From Methylocapsa aurea (GTDB taxonomy: Bacteria > Pseudomonadota > Alphaproteobacteria > Rhizobiales > Beijerinckiaceae), in the NCBI RefSeq assembly GCF_000746085.1, contig NZ_JQKO01000005.1:62001-126000 (forward strand): a DNA stretch of 64,000 bases, written 5' to 3'. Position numbers and translations under genes: made by a program. Positions within the stretch are counted from its first letter, which is position 1, and each line of letters begins with the position of its first letter. The notes below the pieces were generated by a model. It had not been told where the DNA came from. It worked only from the letters and a program-made list of their open reading frames with translations, and did no database searches. Below, piece after piece: positions 19,301 through 26,485 of this stretch.

Positions 19301-19759
19301 AAACAACTCGGTCCCAAGGCTCTGGCCGATTTCCAACGCGCGGCGGAAATCCGCGATGCTTTCTTCGCCGGCGATCCGGCCACGCCCAGCTTTTCGTTCA
19401 GCGTGACGGCGCCTGCGGTCAGCGCCGCGAAACTCGACATTGACGGAACGACCATCACCAGCCGGAGCGGCGGCTCGACCACGGTTCAATGGCCGGGGCC
19501 AGCTGAAAATCATCGCTCGGCGCTGACCTTTCGCCCCGCCGGCCGGACGCCCATCGTCATCGAGCGCAGCGGGGTCTGGTCGCTTTACCGGCTTCTCGAC
19601 GCCGGCCGCTCCAACAGCGACGGAACTTTGGTGACATTTTCCCTCGGCGGCCGCGAGCTGCAATATCGCTTCAATTCCGGCCCATCCTCATCGAGCGCGG
19701 CCCTGAAGCCGCTGGTTCCGGCGCAGCTGCGACGGTTTCGCTGTCCGAACGGAGGTTGA
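16322..19759 (+). CDS. tssM: TssM/IcmF-family inner-membrane protein with Walker A ATP/GTP site
   Basis: The 1145-residue protein has two N-terminal membrane helices (about 5-32 and 43-63), a cytoplasmic NTPase domain with Walker A GPPGSGKT (119-126), and a third membrane helix near 428-450 (ALACLLIAAPLIIGAWW). A large periplasmic region with the IcmF-related and C-terminal beta domains follows. In type VI systems TssM spans inner membrane and periplasm, contacts TssL and, through TssJ, the outer membrane. No tssJ lipoprotein gene is present here. The stop overlaps a GGAGGT ribosome-binding site for tagF 6 bases on, so they are coupled. Confidence 0.95.
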   Translation: MNRKFWLRSLISLAGAAAVAALIWFAGPLLALGETHPLEETGPRIAAILTLFALVAGAGAYRFYERRTGAERIARGMSIDDSDAPVLAERMKEALAVLRDVRGGRANYLYDLPWYVLIGPPGSGKTTALVNSGLEFPLAGGAQPGAIAGVGGTRYCDWWFTEDAVLIDTAGRYTTQDSDAKADQKSWLAFLDLLKRNRPRQPINGVLVAISLEDLLTLSPAEVAAHAAAIRARLLELHQRLGVDFPVYALFTKADLVIGFMEFFNGLDEAGRAQVWGVTFQTMDKTKSMLADAPAEFEALVERLNESLASRLAEEKDPANRVLLFGFPAQMAALRDQVATFLNKIFDPAHYRINAALRGFYFTSGTQQGTPIDQLLGALAKGFGAEAVGTPAYSGQGKSFFLTDLIKKVVIGEAGWVSTGRSDRIVKMAALACLLIAAPLIIGAWWMSYAKNSDKIAQSEEAAAKYAALTAGLSRSNTVADRDLSKVLPALHALRFLPDGYAAGRASPATSSSLGLNQTARLRSAAETAYGVGLERLLRPRLVYRLEEQLEASADNPAALFEALKVYLMLGGLETADRRLLINWLERDWSENLYPGPKNSEGRKALEQHLVAMLDLESGHGPFVSLNGPLVEKAQAALARINVADRAYQLLAARAKASLLPGWIASKSGGAGALVVFDESIESIQVPYFLTKSGFEQAFVEKLPGIVDEMGRDRWVLGAAGQQPAISAQYDRLRQDLVDVYVKAFVGAWRGAIERLKLRRLTAERPSYPLLTAASSVTSPLARILESIRDETLLTDIDEGGGGDESADPEPASDAVKGVSGETPARMIDAALAPYHRLVEGPAGRRPIDLLISQLNEIRGNLSRLAMGGAPADQLAGRISSGVAKLMTDASSLPQPFARMMNETADDVTREIADSAVARTVETLRDAIALTCQDRIASRYPFARDAERDVSLDDFTRIFGPKGLIDQYASEYVLPAADASGPEWKWRDDSALAKQLGPKALADFQRAAEIRDAFFAGDPATPSFSFSVTAPAVSAAKLDIDGTTITSRSGGSTTVQWPGPAENHRSALTFRPAGRTPIVIERSGVWSLYRLLDAGRSNSDGTLVTFSLGGRELQYRFNSGPSSSSAALKPLVPAQLRRFRCPNGG

Positions 19760-19765
19760 TATTTT

Positions 19766-20482
19766 ATGCGCTGCGGCCTTTTTGGGAAACTCCCGGCGAA
19801 ACGCGATTTTTTCTGCCTGGAAACGCCGCGCGCTTTCTTGCGCCTATGGGAGCCCTGGCTCGAAAAGGGCATGGCGGAGGGCCGAGCGCGCTTCGGCGCG
19901 CAGGGCTGGAAAGAGGCCTTCCTCTCCGCCCCGATCTGGCGTTTCTGGCTTGGGCCGGATCTCTGCGGCGCGGCAATGAGCGGCGCGTTCATGCCCTCGA
20001 CGGATGCCTTGGGCCGACTGTTTCCGCTGACCCTGATCGGCATCGCCGGGAAGGGCGAGACGATCGTCCCGCCAGATGTAGATCCGCGCGATCCCTGGTA
20101 CGAGCGGGCCGAAAATATTCTCCTCGGGGCGCTCGATCCGGGACCCTCTTGCGAACGCGCCGAGGAGGCGCTCGCCGGCCTCGGCGCGCTCGCGCGGGGG
20201 ACGGAGCGCGGCAAGGCCGGCGGCGAAGAAAACCCGTCAAGACGACGGAGGGGCGAGCCTGACATTGGCGAGGGCGCCGGCGTTTTTGCCCAATTGCGTC
20301 GGGAGCTGACCGTCTGTCCGGCCGGCGCCGCGACCTTCTGGTGGACCTCGGGGGGCGCGGACTGCGAACCGCTGGCGTGGATGCAAGAACGGATGCCGGC
20401 GCCTGGCGTTTTCACGGACATGCTGACGGTCCGGGCCCCGCATCGCCCGAAAAAGGACGTTACACTTGGGATGAGCGAATGA
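19766..20482 (+). CDS. tagF: type VI secretion-associated protein TagF
   Basis: The 238-residue protein has the TagF/ImpM fold start (CGLFGKLPAKRDFF) and the conserved FWLGPDLCGAAMSGAFMPS and GRLFPLTL blocks. TagF is a post-translational repressor that in studied systems binds the FHA protein and blocks assembly independently of phosphorylation. The ATG at 19766 follows an excellent GGAGGT site in the tssM stop region. Its stop overlaps the start of pppA (ATGA). Confidence 0.93.
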   Translation: MRCGLFGKLPAKRDFFCLETPRAFLRLWEPWLEKGMAEGRARFGAQGWKEAFLSAPIWRFWLGPDLCGAAMSGAFMPSTDALGRLFPLTLIGIAGKGETIVPPDVDPRDPWYERAENILLGALDPGPSCERAEEALAGLGALARGTERGKAGGEENPSRRRRGEPDIGEGAGVFAQLRRELTVCPAGAATFWWTSGGADCEPLAWMQERMPAPGVFTDMLTVRAPHRPKKDVTLGMSE

Positions 20483-21264
20483 AGAACAAGCCGCGAAAAT
20501 TCGACAGCGGGGCCGCGACCGACGTCGGCAAGGTCCGGCTCGTCAACGAGGATTCCTATCTCGTCCTGCCTGAATGCGGCGTGTGGGCCGTAGCCGATGG
20601 GATGGGCGGCCATGAAGCCGGCTCCCTCGCGAGCGCCATCGTGGTCGAGTCCTTGCTGAAAATTCCCGAGCCGGCGTCGGTGACCGAACTCTTGACGCGA
20701 TGCCGCGAGCGGCTCGTCAACGCCAACCAGCGCCTTCTCGAAATCGCCGATGAAATGGGCGGCATAGTCATTGGCGCAACGGTCGCGGCGTTGCTCGCCT
20801 GGGAGGGCTATTACGCTTGCGTCTGGTCGGGCGACAGCCGCATCTATCTGGTGCGCCAAGGCAAGATCCAGCAGCTGACGCACGATCATACCGAAGTCGC
20901 CGAACTCATCGCCGAAGGGGTCTTGACCCTGGAGGAGGCGCAGACCTGGCCGCGCCGCAATGTGATCACCAAGGCCGTCGGCGTCTATCACGACCTTGAA
21001 CTCGAAGTCGCCCAAGGCGTTCTCGAAAAGGACGACATATTCGTCATCTGCAGCGATGGGCTGACGACCCATGTCGCGGACGCCGAGATTCTCGCCTTCG
21101 CGCGGAGCAATCCGCCGCAAGGGGCCTGCGACGCGCTCGTCGCGCTCACCGTTCAAAGAGGCGCCACTGATAATGTGACGGTGGTCGTGACCCGCTACGC
21201 GCCGCTCGGTTCGACCGTCGTATTTCCGCAATCGGCGTCCGCCATGGCGCGATCGGAGCTTTGA
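20479..21264 (+). CDS. pppA: PP2C-type protein Ser/Thr phosphatase
   Basis: The 261-residue protein carries PP2C metal-site motifs: VNEDSYLVL near residue 18, VADGMGGHEAG near 38, WSGDSRIYL near 116, SDGLT near 195, and ATDNVTVVV near the C-terminus. In type VI post-translational control PppA removes the phosphate placed by PpkA on the FHA protein. The start at 20479 overlaps the tagF stop by four bases; the longer frame to 20341 lies inside tagF. It overlaps ppkA by one base. Confidence 0.93.
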   Translation: MKNKPRKFDSGAATDVGKVRLVNEDSYLVLPECGVWAVADGMGGHEAGSLASAIVVESLLKIPEPASVTELLTRCRERLVNANQRLLEIADEMGGIVIGATVAALLAWEGYYACVWSGDSRIYLVRQGKIQQLTHDHTEVAELIAEGVLTLEEAQTWPRRNVITKAVGVYHDLELEVAQGVLEKDDIFVICSDGLTTHVADAEILAFARSNPPQGACDALVALTVQRGATDNVTVVVTRYAPLGSTVVFPQSASAMARSEL

Positions 21265-23156
21265 TGAACCAGGCCGCCACGTTCGGATCGACGCGGCCGA
21301 TCATTCCGGCCGGAACGCAGCTCAACGGCATTTATGAGATCGACGAGCCGATCGCCGCCGGAGGCATGGGCGAAATCTACAAAGGCCATGCGATCCAGAC
21401 CGGCGATCTTGTCGCGATCAAGCTGATCCGCTCGGACCTCGCCGAAGCCGAAGCCGCCTTCGCCTTGTTCCGGAAAGAGGCGTCGGCGCTGCACAATCTC
21501 TATCATGAGGCAATTGTCCGCTATTACGTCTTCACGATCGACCCGGTGCTGGAGCGTCCCTATCTGGCGATGGAATTCGTCGACGGATTGTCGCTTTCGG
21601 CGATGTTGCGCGGCGGTCCGCTCGCCTTCGAGGCGGTGCACCGGCTGATGCAGCGCATCGCCTCCGGGCTTCAGGCCGCGCATGAGCGCGGAATCATCCA
21701 CCGCGACGTCTCGCCCGACAATATTATCATCCCGCAAGGCGACATGGCGCGGGCCAAGATCATCGACTTCGGCATCGCGCGTTCGACCCGGCTCGACGAC
21801 GAGGGAACCGTCATCGGCAGCGGCTTTGCCGGCAAATATAATTATGTCTCGCCCGAGCAACTCGGCCTTTTCGGCGGAGAGGTCACCCCGAAATCCGACA
21901 TCTACAGCCTCGGGCTCGTTCTCGCCGAGGCGCTGCGCAATGGCCCGATCGACATGGGCGGCAATCATGTCGACGTCATCGAGAAACGGCGCGTCGTTCC
22001 CGACGTCGGGCCAATCGACCCGCGCCTGCGCCCGCTCATCGAGCGCATGTTGCAGCCAAATCCGGACGATCGGCCGCAATCCATGGCCGAGGTCGTGGCC
22101 TGGAATGTCGATGCGGCGCCAGCGCTTCGATCACGGACGCCGACCAAGACCCGGCAGATTTCAACCTCGAAACCCGCCCGTCCGGGCAGCGCTATCGGCC
22201 GGACGCCGGCGATCCTGATCGGCGCCGTATTCCTCTCCCTCGCCGCTGCGGCGCCCGGCCTCTATATATTTCTCCGGCCCGCGCCTTCCGCCGTTCCGCC
22301 GCCGCCCGATTTGCAGGCGGAGGCCTCCCCTGCGTTGACCGATGAGCGCAAGCCGAGGCAACAGGCCTCCAATCTCGCGCAGGATTCCGATTTGACGAAG
22401 GACTCCCCTTCGGCAAGAGAGCCGGCTGCGGTGAAGCCCGGACTGGCCCCGATGAATCTGGCCAAACTCGACCTTGATCAACCCTCAAATTCCGAGGCGC
22501 AGGAACGCGCCGATAGCGACCCGGTCAAACGCGGGATCATCGACGCCATCGCTTCCTCCATCAAACAATATGACGGCGGCGACTGCTTCTTCGCCAAGCC
22601 CATTTCCATAACTGAAGGCGCCGCGACGATCGAAGGCTTCGGAGCTTCGACGGTCGCTTTCCGAGGCCTTGATGAAGCCTTTCGCCGCGCCAATGGCTTC
22701 GAGGCGGATATTGGGGTGCGCCCAGTCAATCCGGGGCAATGCCCGGCGATCGCTTTCCTCGGCCGGCTGCGCAACGACGACGCCCGTCCCTTGAAGCTCG
22801 ACCTTGCGGCCGCCTCGCTAAAGGTCGGCCAATCTCTCGCCGGCACGGTTTCGGGCCTCGACGGACGCCAGGCCGACGTCCTTGTCGTCACCGATGACGG
22901 CCTCGTCCGCACCCTTCCCCTGACCCGGATCGGCGCGCATGACGACGCCGCATCCTTCGCATTGCGCACAGGCGCCGAACTCGGCAATGGCAAGCTCCAG
23001 CTCGTCCTCGCGGTGGCGAGCCGCAAGGCCTTGACGAGCCTGCGCGGCGGCCAGCCTACGCAGGCCAGCAAGGCTTTTCCGCAGGCGCTGGCGGAGGCCG
23101 AACGAACCAACCAAAGCCTCGCCGCCGCGGCGCGCTCGTTCAAAGTCGAGAAATGA
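21264..23156 (+). CDS. ppkA: membrane Ser/Thr protein kinase (PpkA-like) with periplasmic C-terminal domain
   Basis: The 630-residue eukaryotic-type kinase has a Gly-rich loop AAGGMGEIYKG, VAIKLI lysine, catalytic loop HRDVSPDN, DFGIAR and an APE-like SPEQ (all within about residues 25-270). A Pro-rich linker contains one membrane helix near 311-333 (AILIGAVFLSLAAAAPGLYIF). A periplasmic part of about 200 residues (IKQYDGGDCFFAKPI onwards) may sense envelope state. The ATG at 21264 overlaps the pppA stop; a TTG just before it (21261) is an alternative. Last gene of the operon, ending in a hairpin shared with matB. Confidence 0.92.
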   Translation: MNQAATFGSTRPIIPAGTQLNGIYEIDEPIAAGGMGEIYKGHAIQTGDLVAIKLIRSDLAEAEAAFALFRKEASALHNLYHEAIVRYYVFTIDPVLERPYLAMEFVDGLSLSAMLRGGPLAFEAVHRLMQRIASGLQAAHERGIIHRDVSPDNIIIPQGDMARAKIIDFGIARSTRLDDEGTVIGSGFAGKYNYVSPEQLGLFGGEVTPKSDIYSLGLVLAEALRNGPIDMGGNHVDVIEKRRVVPDVGPIDPRLRPLIERMLQPNPDDRPQSMAEVVAWNVDAAPALRSRTPTKTRQISTSKPARPGSAIGRTPAILIGAVFLSLAAAAPGLYIFLRPAPSAVPPPPDLQAEASPALTDERKPRQQASNLAQDSDLTKDSPSAREPAAVKPGLAPMNLAKLDLDQPSNSEAQERADSDPVKRGIIDAIASSIKQYDGGDCFFAKPISITEGAATIEGFGASTVAFRGLDEAFRRANGFEADIGVRPVNPGQCPAIAFLGRLRNDDARPLKLDLAAASLKVGQSLAGTVSGLDGRQADVLVVTDDGLVRTLPLTRIGAHDDAASFALRTGAELGNGKLQLVLAVASRKALTSLRGGQPTQASKAFPQALAEAERTNQSLAAAARSFKVEK

Positions 23157-23250
23157 TCCTATCCAAAAAGTCTGCAACTTTTCGGGGTCATACTTCTCTG
23201 CGGACGCATGATCCTATCCAAAAAGTCTGCAACTTTTCGGGGTCATACTT
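23153..23250. repeat. two identical 43-nt hairpins in tandem; bidirectional terminator between ppkA and matB
   Basis: Units 23153-23195 and 23208-23250 are identical over 43 bases. Each pairs CCAAAAAGT with ACTTTTCGG around CTGCA, flanked by ATGA/TCAT. The first overlaps the ppkA stop and the second overlaps the matB stop, so the pair lies exactly between convergent genes and probably terminates both. Confidence 0.8.
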
Positions 23251-24773
23251 TAGCCTGACCGGAATGAACCTTTATACGTTTCGCGCAGGGCGTTCTTCTG
23301 CACCTTGCCCATCGCATTGCGCGGCAATTCCTCAACGAAGATCACGCGCTTCGGCAATTTGAACTTGGCGAGGCGATTCTCAAGGGCGCTCCGCACGCCG
23401 GCCTCGTCGAGACCTGAGCCGGGCGTCCGAACGACAATCGCGGCGATCCCTTCACCGAAATCCTCATGCGGCAGCCCGACGACGGCGCTTTCGACCACCC
23501 CGGCGATTGCGTCGATCTCGGCCTCCACCTCCTTCGGATAGACGTTGAAGCCGCCGGTGATGATCAGATCCTTGGCCCGCCCGATAATGTGCACATAGCC
23601 ATTGGCGTCGATCTTGCCGAGGTCGCCGGTGATGAAAAAGCCGTCGGCGCGAAACTCCGCCGCCGTCTTCTCGGGGTTGCGCCAATAGCCCTTGAACACA
23701 TTCGGCCCCTTGACCTCGATGACGCCGATCTTGTCGCGCCCGAGATCCGCGCCGGTCTCCGGATCGGCGATCCGCACCGCGACGCCCGGCAATGGCGGTC
23801 CGACGGTTCCGGCGATGCGCTCTCCATCATAGGGGTTCGACGCAATCATATTGGTTTCCGTCATGCCATAGCGCTCGAGAATGGCGTGCCCGGTCCGCTC
23901 AACCCATTCCCGATGGGTTTCCGCCAGCAAGGGCGCGGAGCCGGAGATGAAAAGCCGCATATGCGCGCTCGCCCGCCGCAACACATCCGGACGGCGCAAA
24001 AGCCTCGTGTAGAAAGTCGGGACGCCCATCATCGCACTCGCCTGCGGCATCAGCGCCAGGCATTCATCCGCGTCGAACCTCGCCAGAAAGAGGATCCGTC
24101 CGGCGCTAAACAGAATTGTATTGATGGCGACGAAAAGCCCATGCGTGTGATAAATTGGAAGCGCATGCAATAAGACGTCGGCGGGGGTAAACCGCCAGGC
24201 CTCGACAAGCGTCGCCGCATTCGAAGCAAGATTGGCGTGCGTGAGCATCGCGCCTTTCGAACGCCCCGTCGTCCCCGAAGTGTACAGAATGGCGGCCAGA
24301 TCGTCCGGTCCGCGCGCCGCGTCGGAAAAATCTCCTGATTGGGTCGCGCACAAGTCCGCGAAGGAGCCGCGTCCGTCAGCGCCAAGCGTTTCGAGCAATG
24401 GCGCGCCTGCTTTCGCGACCAGCGAGGCCAGTTCGCCGCGCCGATCCGGATCGCAAATGACGACCGCAGGCTCGGCGTCGCTTAGAAAATAAGCAATCTC
24501 CGCCAAGGTATAGGCGGGGTTGAGCGGCAGAAAGATGGCGCCGGCCCGAACCGCGCCGAGATAGAGCATGACGGCGGCCGCCGATTTTTCGACCTGCGCC
24601 GCGACGCGATCGCCAGGCTTCACTCCGAGCGCGCTCAGCGCGGCGGCGGAGCGGGCGGACGCCGCGACTGCGTCGCCATAGCTGAAATCCGGGCCGCCTG
24701 GAGTCTGGAGGAAGATGCGATCGTCCGGCGGCCCAATCCGGTCGCGGATCATTTGAAACAGATAATTTGGCAT
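23250..24773 (-). CDS. matB: malonyl-CoA synthetase / acyl-CoA ligase (MatB-like)
   Basis: A 507-residue ANL-superfamily ligase that adenylates a carboxylate and transfers it to CoA. Motifs: LYTSGTTGRSKGAML (P-loop-like A3), YGMTETNM (A5), FITGDLG (A7), the hinge GRAKDLIITGGFNVYP (A8) and the catalytic Lys in PRNAMGKVQKN (A10). The N-terminus (MPNYLFQMIRDR) and KPGDRVAAQVEKS resemble rhizobial MatB, so malonate is the likely substrate; no malonate transporter or decarboxylase is adjacent, so other small acids remain possible. The start at 24773 follows GGGGAA. Confidence 0.85.
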   Translation of the reverse strand: MPNYLFQMIRDRIGPPDDRIFLQTPGGPDFSYGDAVAASARSAAALSALGVKPGDRVAAQVEKSAAAVMLYLGAVRAGAIFLPLNPAYTLAEIAYFLSDAEPAVVICDPDRRGELASLVAKAGAPLLETLGADGRGSFADLCATQSGDFSDAARGPDDLAAILYTSGTTGRSKGAMLTHANLASNAATLVEAWRFTPADVLLHALPIYHTHGLFVAINTILFSAGRILFLARFDADECLALMPQASAMMGVPTFYTRLLRRPDVLRRASAHMRLFISGSAPLLAETHREWVERTGHAILERYGMTETNMIASNPYDGERIAGTVGPPLPGVAVRIADPETGADLGRDKIGVIEVKGPNVFKGYWRNPEKTAAEFRADGFFITGDLGKIDANGYVHIIGRAKDLIITGGFNVYPKEVEAEIDAIAGVVESAVVGLPHEDFGEGIAAIVVRTPGSGLDEAGVRSALENRLAKFKLPKRVIFVEELPRNAMGKVQKNALRETYKGSFRSG

Positions 24774-25146
24774 TGGTTTTTTCCCCAATAGCAATCCCAA
24801 TGCGGGCGTTTCGCGCTTATATCAAGCGCCGAGCCTTCGCGCCCCTGAGCGCCTGACAGACAAAGGCATGGTTCTTGCTCATGAATCTCGCCGATGTTGC
24901 GTTGCACTGACGCTTCGCCGCTATCGGCTCGTTTGCGGGGCGCAGCGGGGGGTGCTCGAATTGTTCCCGGCGGGCTGCGGACTTCGACAATTCTTGTCGT
25001 AAGGAAGTAGATTTGAATGCGTATAAGCTAGAATGGCCAGCTTTGCTTTTCTAGAACGATTGTAATCTTCTTTGCTGCGCTTGCGTCATAGCGAAGGATC
25101 AGTTAGACTTTCTTTTGTCGATGCGTCACAGGTATTTGGTGCCTCC
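24774..25146. other. intergenic region upstream of bfd
   Basis: No gene seen. It holds the matB promoter at its left end and the candidate iron-control element (25050-25066) about 80 bases before bfd. The low-GC patch 25010-25080 is the likely bfd promoter zone. Confidence 0.45.
25050..25066. promoter_or_regulatory. candidate Irr iron-control element (ICE) for bfd/bfr
   Basis: The 17 bases TCTAGAACGATTGTAAT match 14 positions of the alphaproteobacterial ICE consensus TTTRGAAYNRTTCYAAA, including the whole central AGAACGATT. It lies 81 bases before the bfd start. Irr represses iron-storage genes under iron limitation, which suits bfd and bfr. Judged by eye only. Confidence 0.5.
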
Positions 25147-25383
25147 ATGATCGTCTGCTCTTGCAATGTTCTCACAGACTCAAAAATAAGAGGCATGCTT
25201 AGCAGCGACGCTTGTCCGCGAACCCCTGGCGCAATCTACAAATGTCTTGGCTGTAGCCGAAATTGCGGGCGTTGCGCCGCCACGCTCAAGACAATCATTA
25301 ACGAGGCTCTGGCGAAGGCCGACGTTGGGAGCGGATCCTGCGACGCCGCCGCTTGCGAGACCAGTCTCGCCTTGGTCGAGTAA
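25147..25383 (+). CDS. bfd: bacterioferritin-associated ferredoxin
   Basis: The 78-residue [2Fe-2S] protein that delivers electrons to bacterioferritin heme so that stored iron is released. The Bfd ligand pattern is present: C4-x-C6 in IVCSCN and C40-x2-C43 in NCGRC. The start at 25147 gives the family N-terminus MIVCSCN; the frame's earlier starts are not needed. It lies 250 bases upstream of bfr on the same strand and probably shares iron control with it. Confidence 0.92.
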   Translation: MIVCSCNVLTDSKIRGMLSSDACPRTPGAIYKCLGCSRNCGRCAATLKTIINEALAKADVGSGSCDAAACETSLALVE

Positions 25384-25633
25384 TCCCGAAGCCAATCCTG
25401 GCTAAGAGAACGGCTCGGATTCGAGAAGTTGGAGCGTGATGCAATCCGCGCCAAAGCCAATCGCGCGATAGGTTTTTTGGCGGTCGCTCCGCGTCCTCAT
25501 GGTCGGTTTAGAAGTTGCGCGGCTGCGGATTCTTCCGGAGGCCTCCGCAACTTTTTCGCGTGAAATCCCTTTCCAGATTAGAAAATATGATAAAACAAAA
25601 ATCATCTGGCAGATTCTAAGGGAGCCCGCAAAA

Positions 25634-26119
25634 ATGAGAGGCGACGACCGTGTCCTCGACTATCTCAATCGCAGCCTGCGCAGCGAATTGACGTCGATCA
25701 ACCAATATTGGCTGCATTTTCGTATTCTTGATAATTGGGGGTTCAAGGATCTCGCTAAGAAATGGCGCGAAGAATCGATCGAGGAAATGCAACATGCGGA
25801 TCGCGTGATTGCCCGCATCCTTTTCCTGGAAGGATTTCCAAACCTGCAGGTCCTCGACCCCTTGCTGATCGGCCAAACGATCGAGGAAATTATCTCTTGC
25901 GATCTCACCGCTGAACTTACCGCCCGCGCACTTTATACAGAGGCCGCTGAATATTGTGTTTCGGCCCATGACCTTGTGACGAAAGAATTATATGACGATC
26001 TTTTGATCGCCGAGGAAAAACACATCGATTTCTTGGAAACACAGCAGGAACTGATCCGGCAGCTCGGCGTCCAGCTTTACAGTCAGAAACATATCGGGAA
26101 GCTCGAGGGCGACAGCTGA
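25634..26119 (+). CDS. bfr: bacterioferritin
   Basis: A heme-containing 24-meric iron-storage protein of 161 residues, the usual length. All landmarks align with E. coli Bfr: ferroxidase ligands E18, E51, H54, E94, E127 and H130, and heme ligand M52 in ESIEEMQHAD. The start at 25634 follows AAGGGA; the upstream in-frame extension is non-conserved. TTAGAA/TTCTAA half-sites near 25580 and 25612 resemble partial iron-control motifs. Followed by hairpin repeats. Confidence 0.97.
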   Translation: MRGDDRVLDYLNRSLRSELTSINQYWLHFRILDNWGFKDLAKKWREESIEEMQHADRVIARILFLEGFPNLQVLDPLLIGQTIEEIISCDLTAELTARALYTEAAEYCVSAHDLVTKELYDDLLIAEEKHIDFLETQQELIRQLGVQLYSQKHIGKLEGDS

Positions 26120-26124
26120 ACACG

Positions 26125-26428
26125 TCCAAAAGTTGCAGACTTTTTGGATTAGGCCAGGGAGCGATTTTCGTAGCCAGAGCCGTTTCTTTTCGATCGGATA
26201 ATTTCATCTGATCGAAAAGCCGTAGAGCACGACCCAAAAAGTCGCAGGCTTTTCTGTCCCGCAAAACAACGAAATAGCATGATCGCTTCAGCTTGAGACG
26301 ATCATGCTGGAGCGCTTTCCGATCCGATGGACTCATCTGATCGAAAAAGAATCGCTCAGATTCAATAAGTTAGAGCATGTTCTTATGAGACATCGGATAT
26401 ATCCGATGTCTCATAAGAACATGCTCTA
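26125..26428. repeat. cluster of hairpin elements downstream of bfr
   Basis: The 366-base gap between bfr and pgi contains several stems: TCCAAAAGT.../...ACTTTTTGGA (26125-26148, likely bfr terminator), CTTTTCGATC.../...GATCGAAAAG (26186-26219), an imperfect CCAAAAAG/CTTTTCTG element (26224-26262), AGCATGATCG/CGATCATGCT (26276-26309), and the long palindrome at 26371-26428. No gene is present. Confidence 0.75.
26371..26428. repeat. 58-bp perfect palindrome
   Basis: The left arm TAGAGCATGTTCTTATGAGA continues through CATCGGATA to an exact mirror complement with no loop and no mismatch. It would form a 29-bp cruciform or, if transcribed, a long hairpin. Its core is shared with 15991-16018. Confidence 0.9.
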
Positions 26429-26485
26429 GGGATCGATCCCAATCGTCTTGTCTCTCGTCCGTTTCGACGCGCCCTCCCTGATCCT

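Noticed and set aside
17741..19663. 640-codon minus-strand frame
   Set aside because: Lies opposite tssM; no domain, low-complexity Arg/Gly content.
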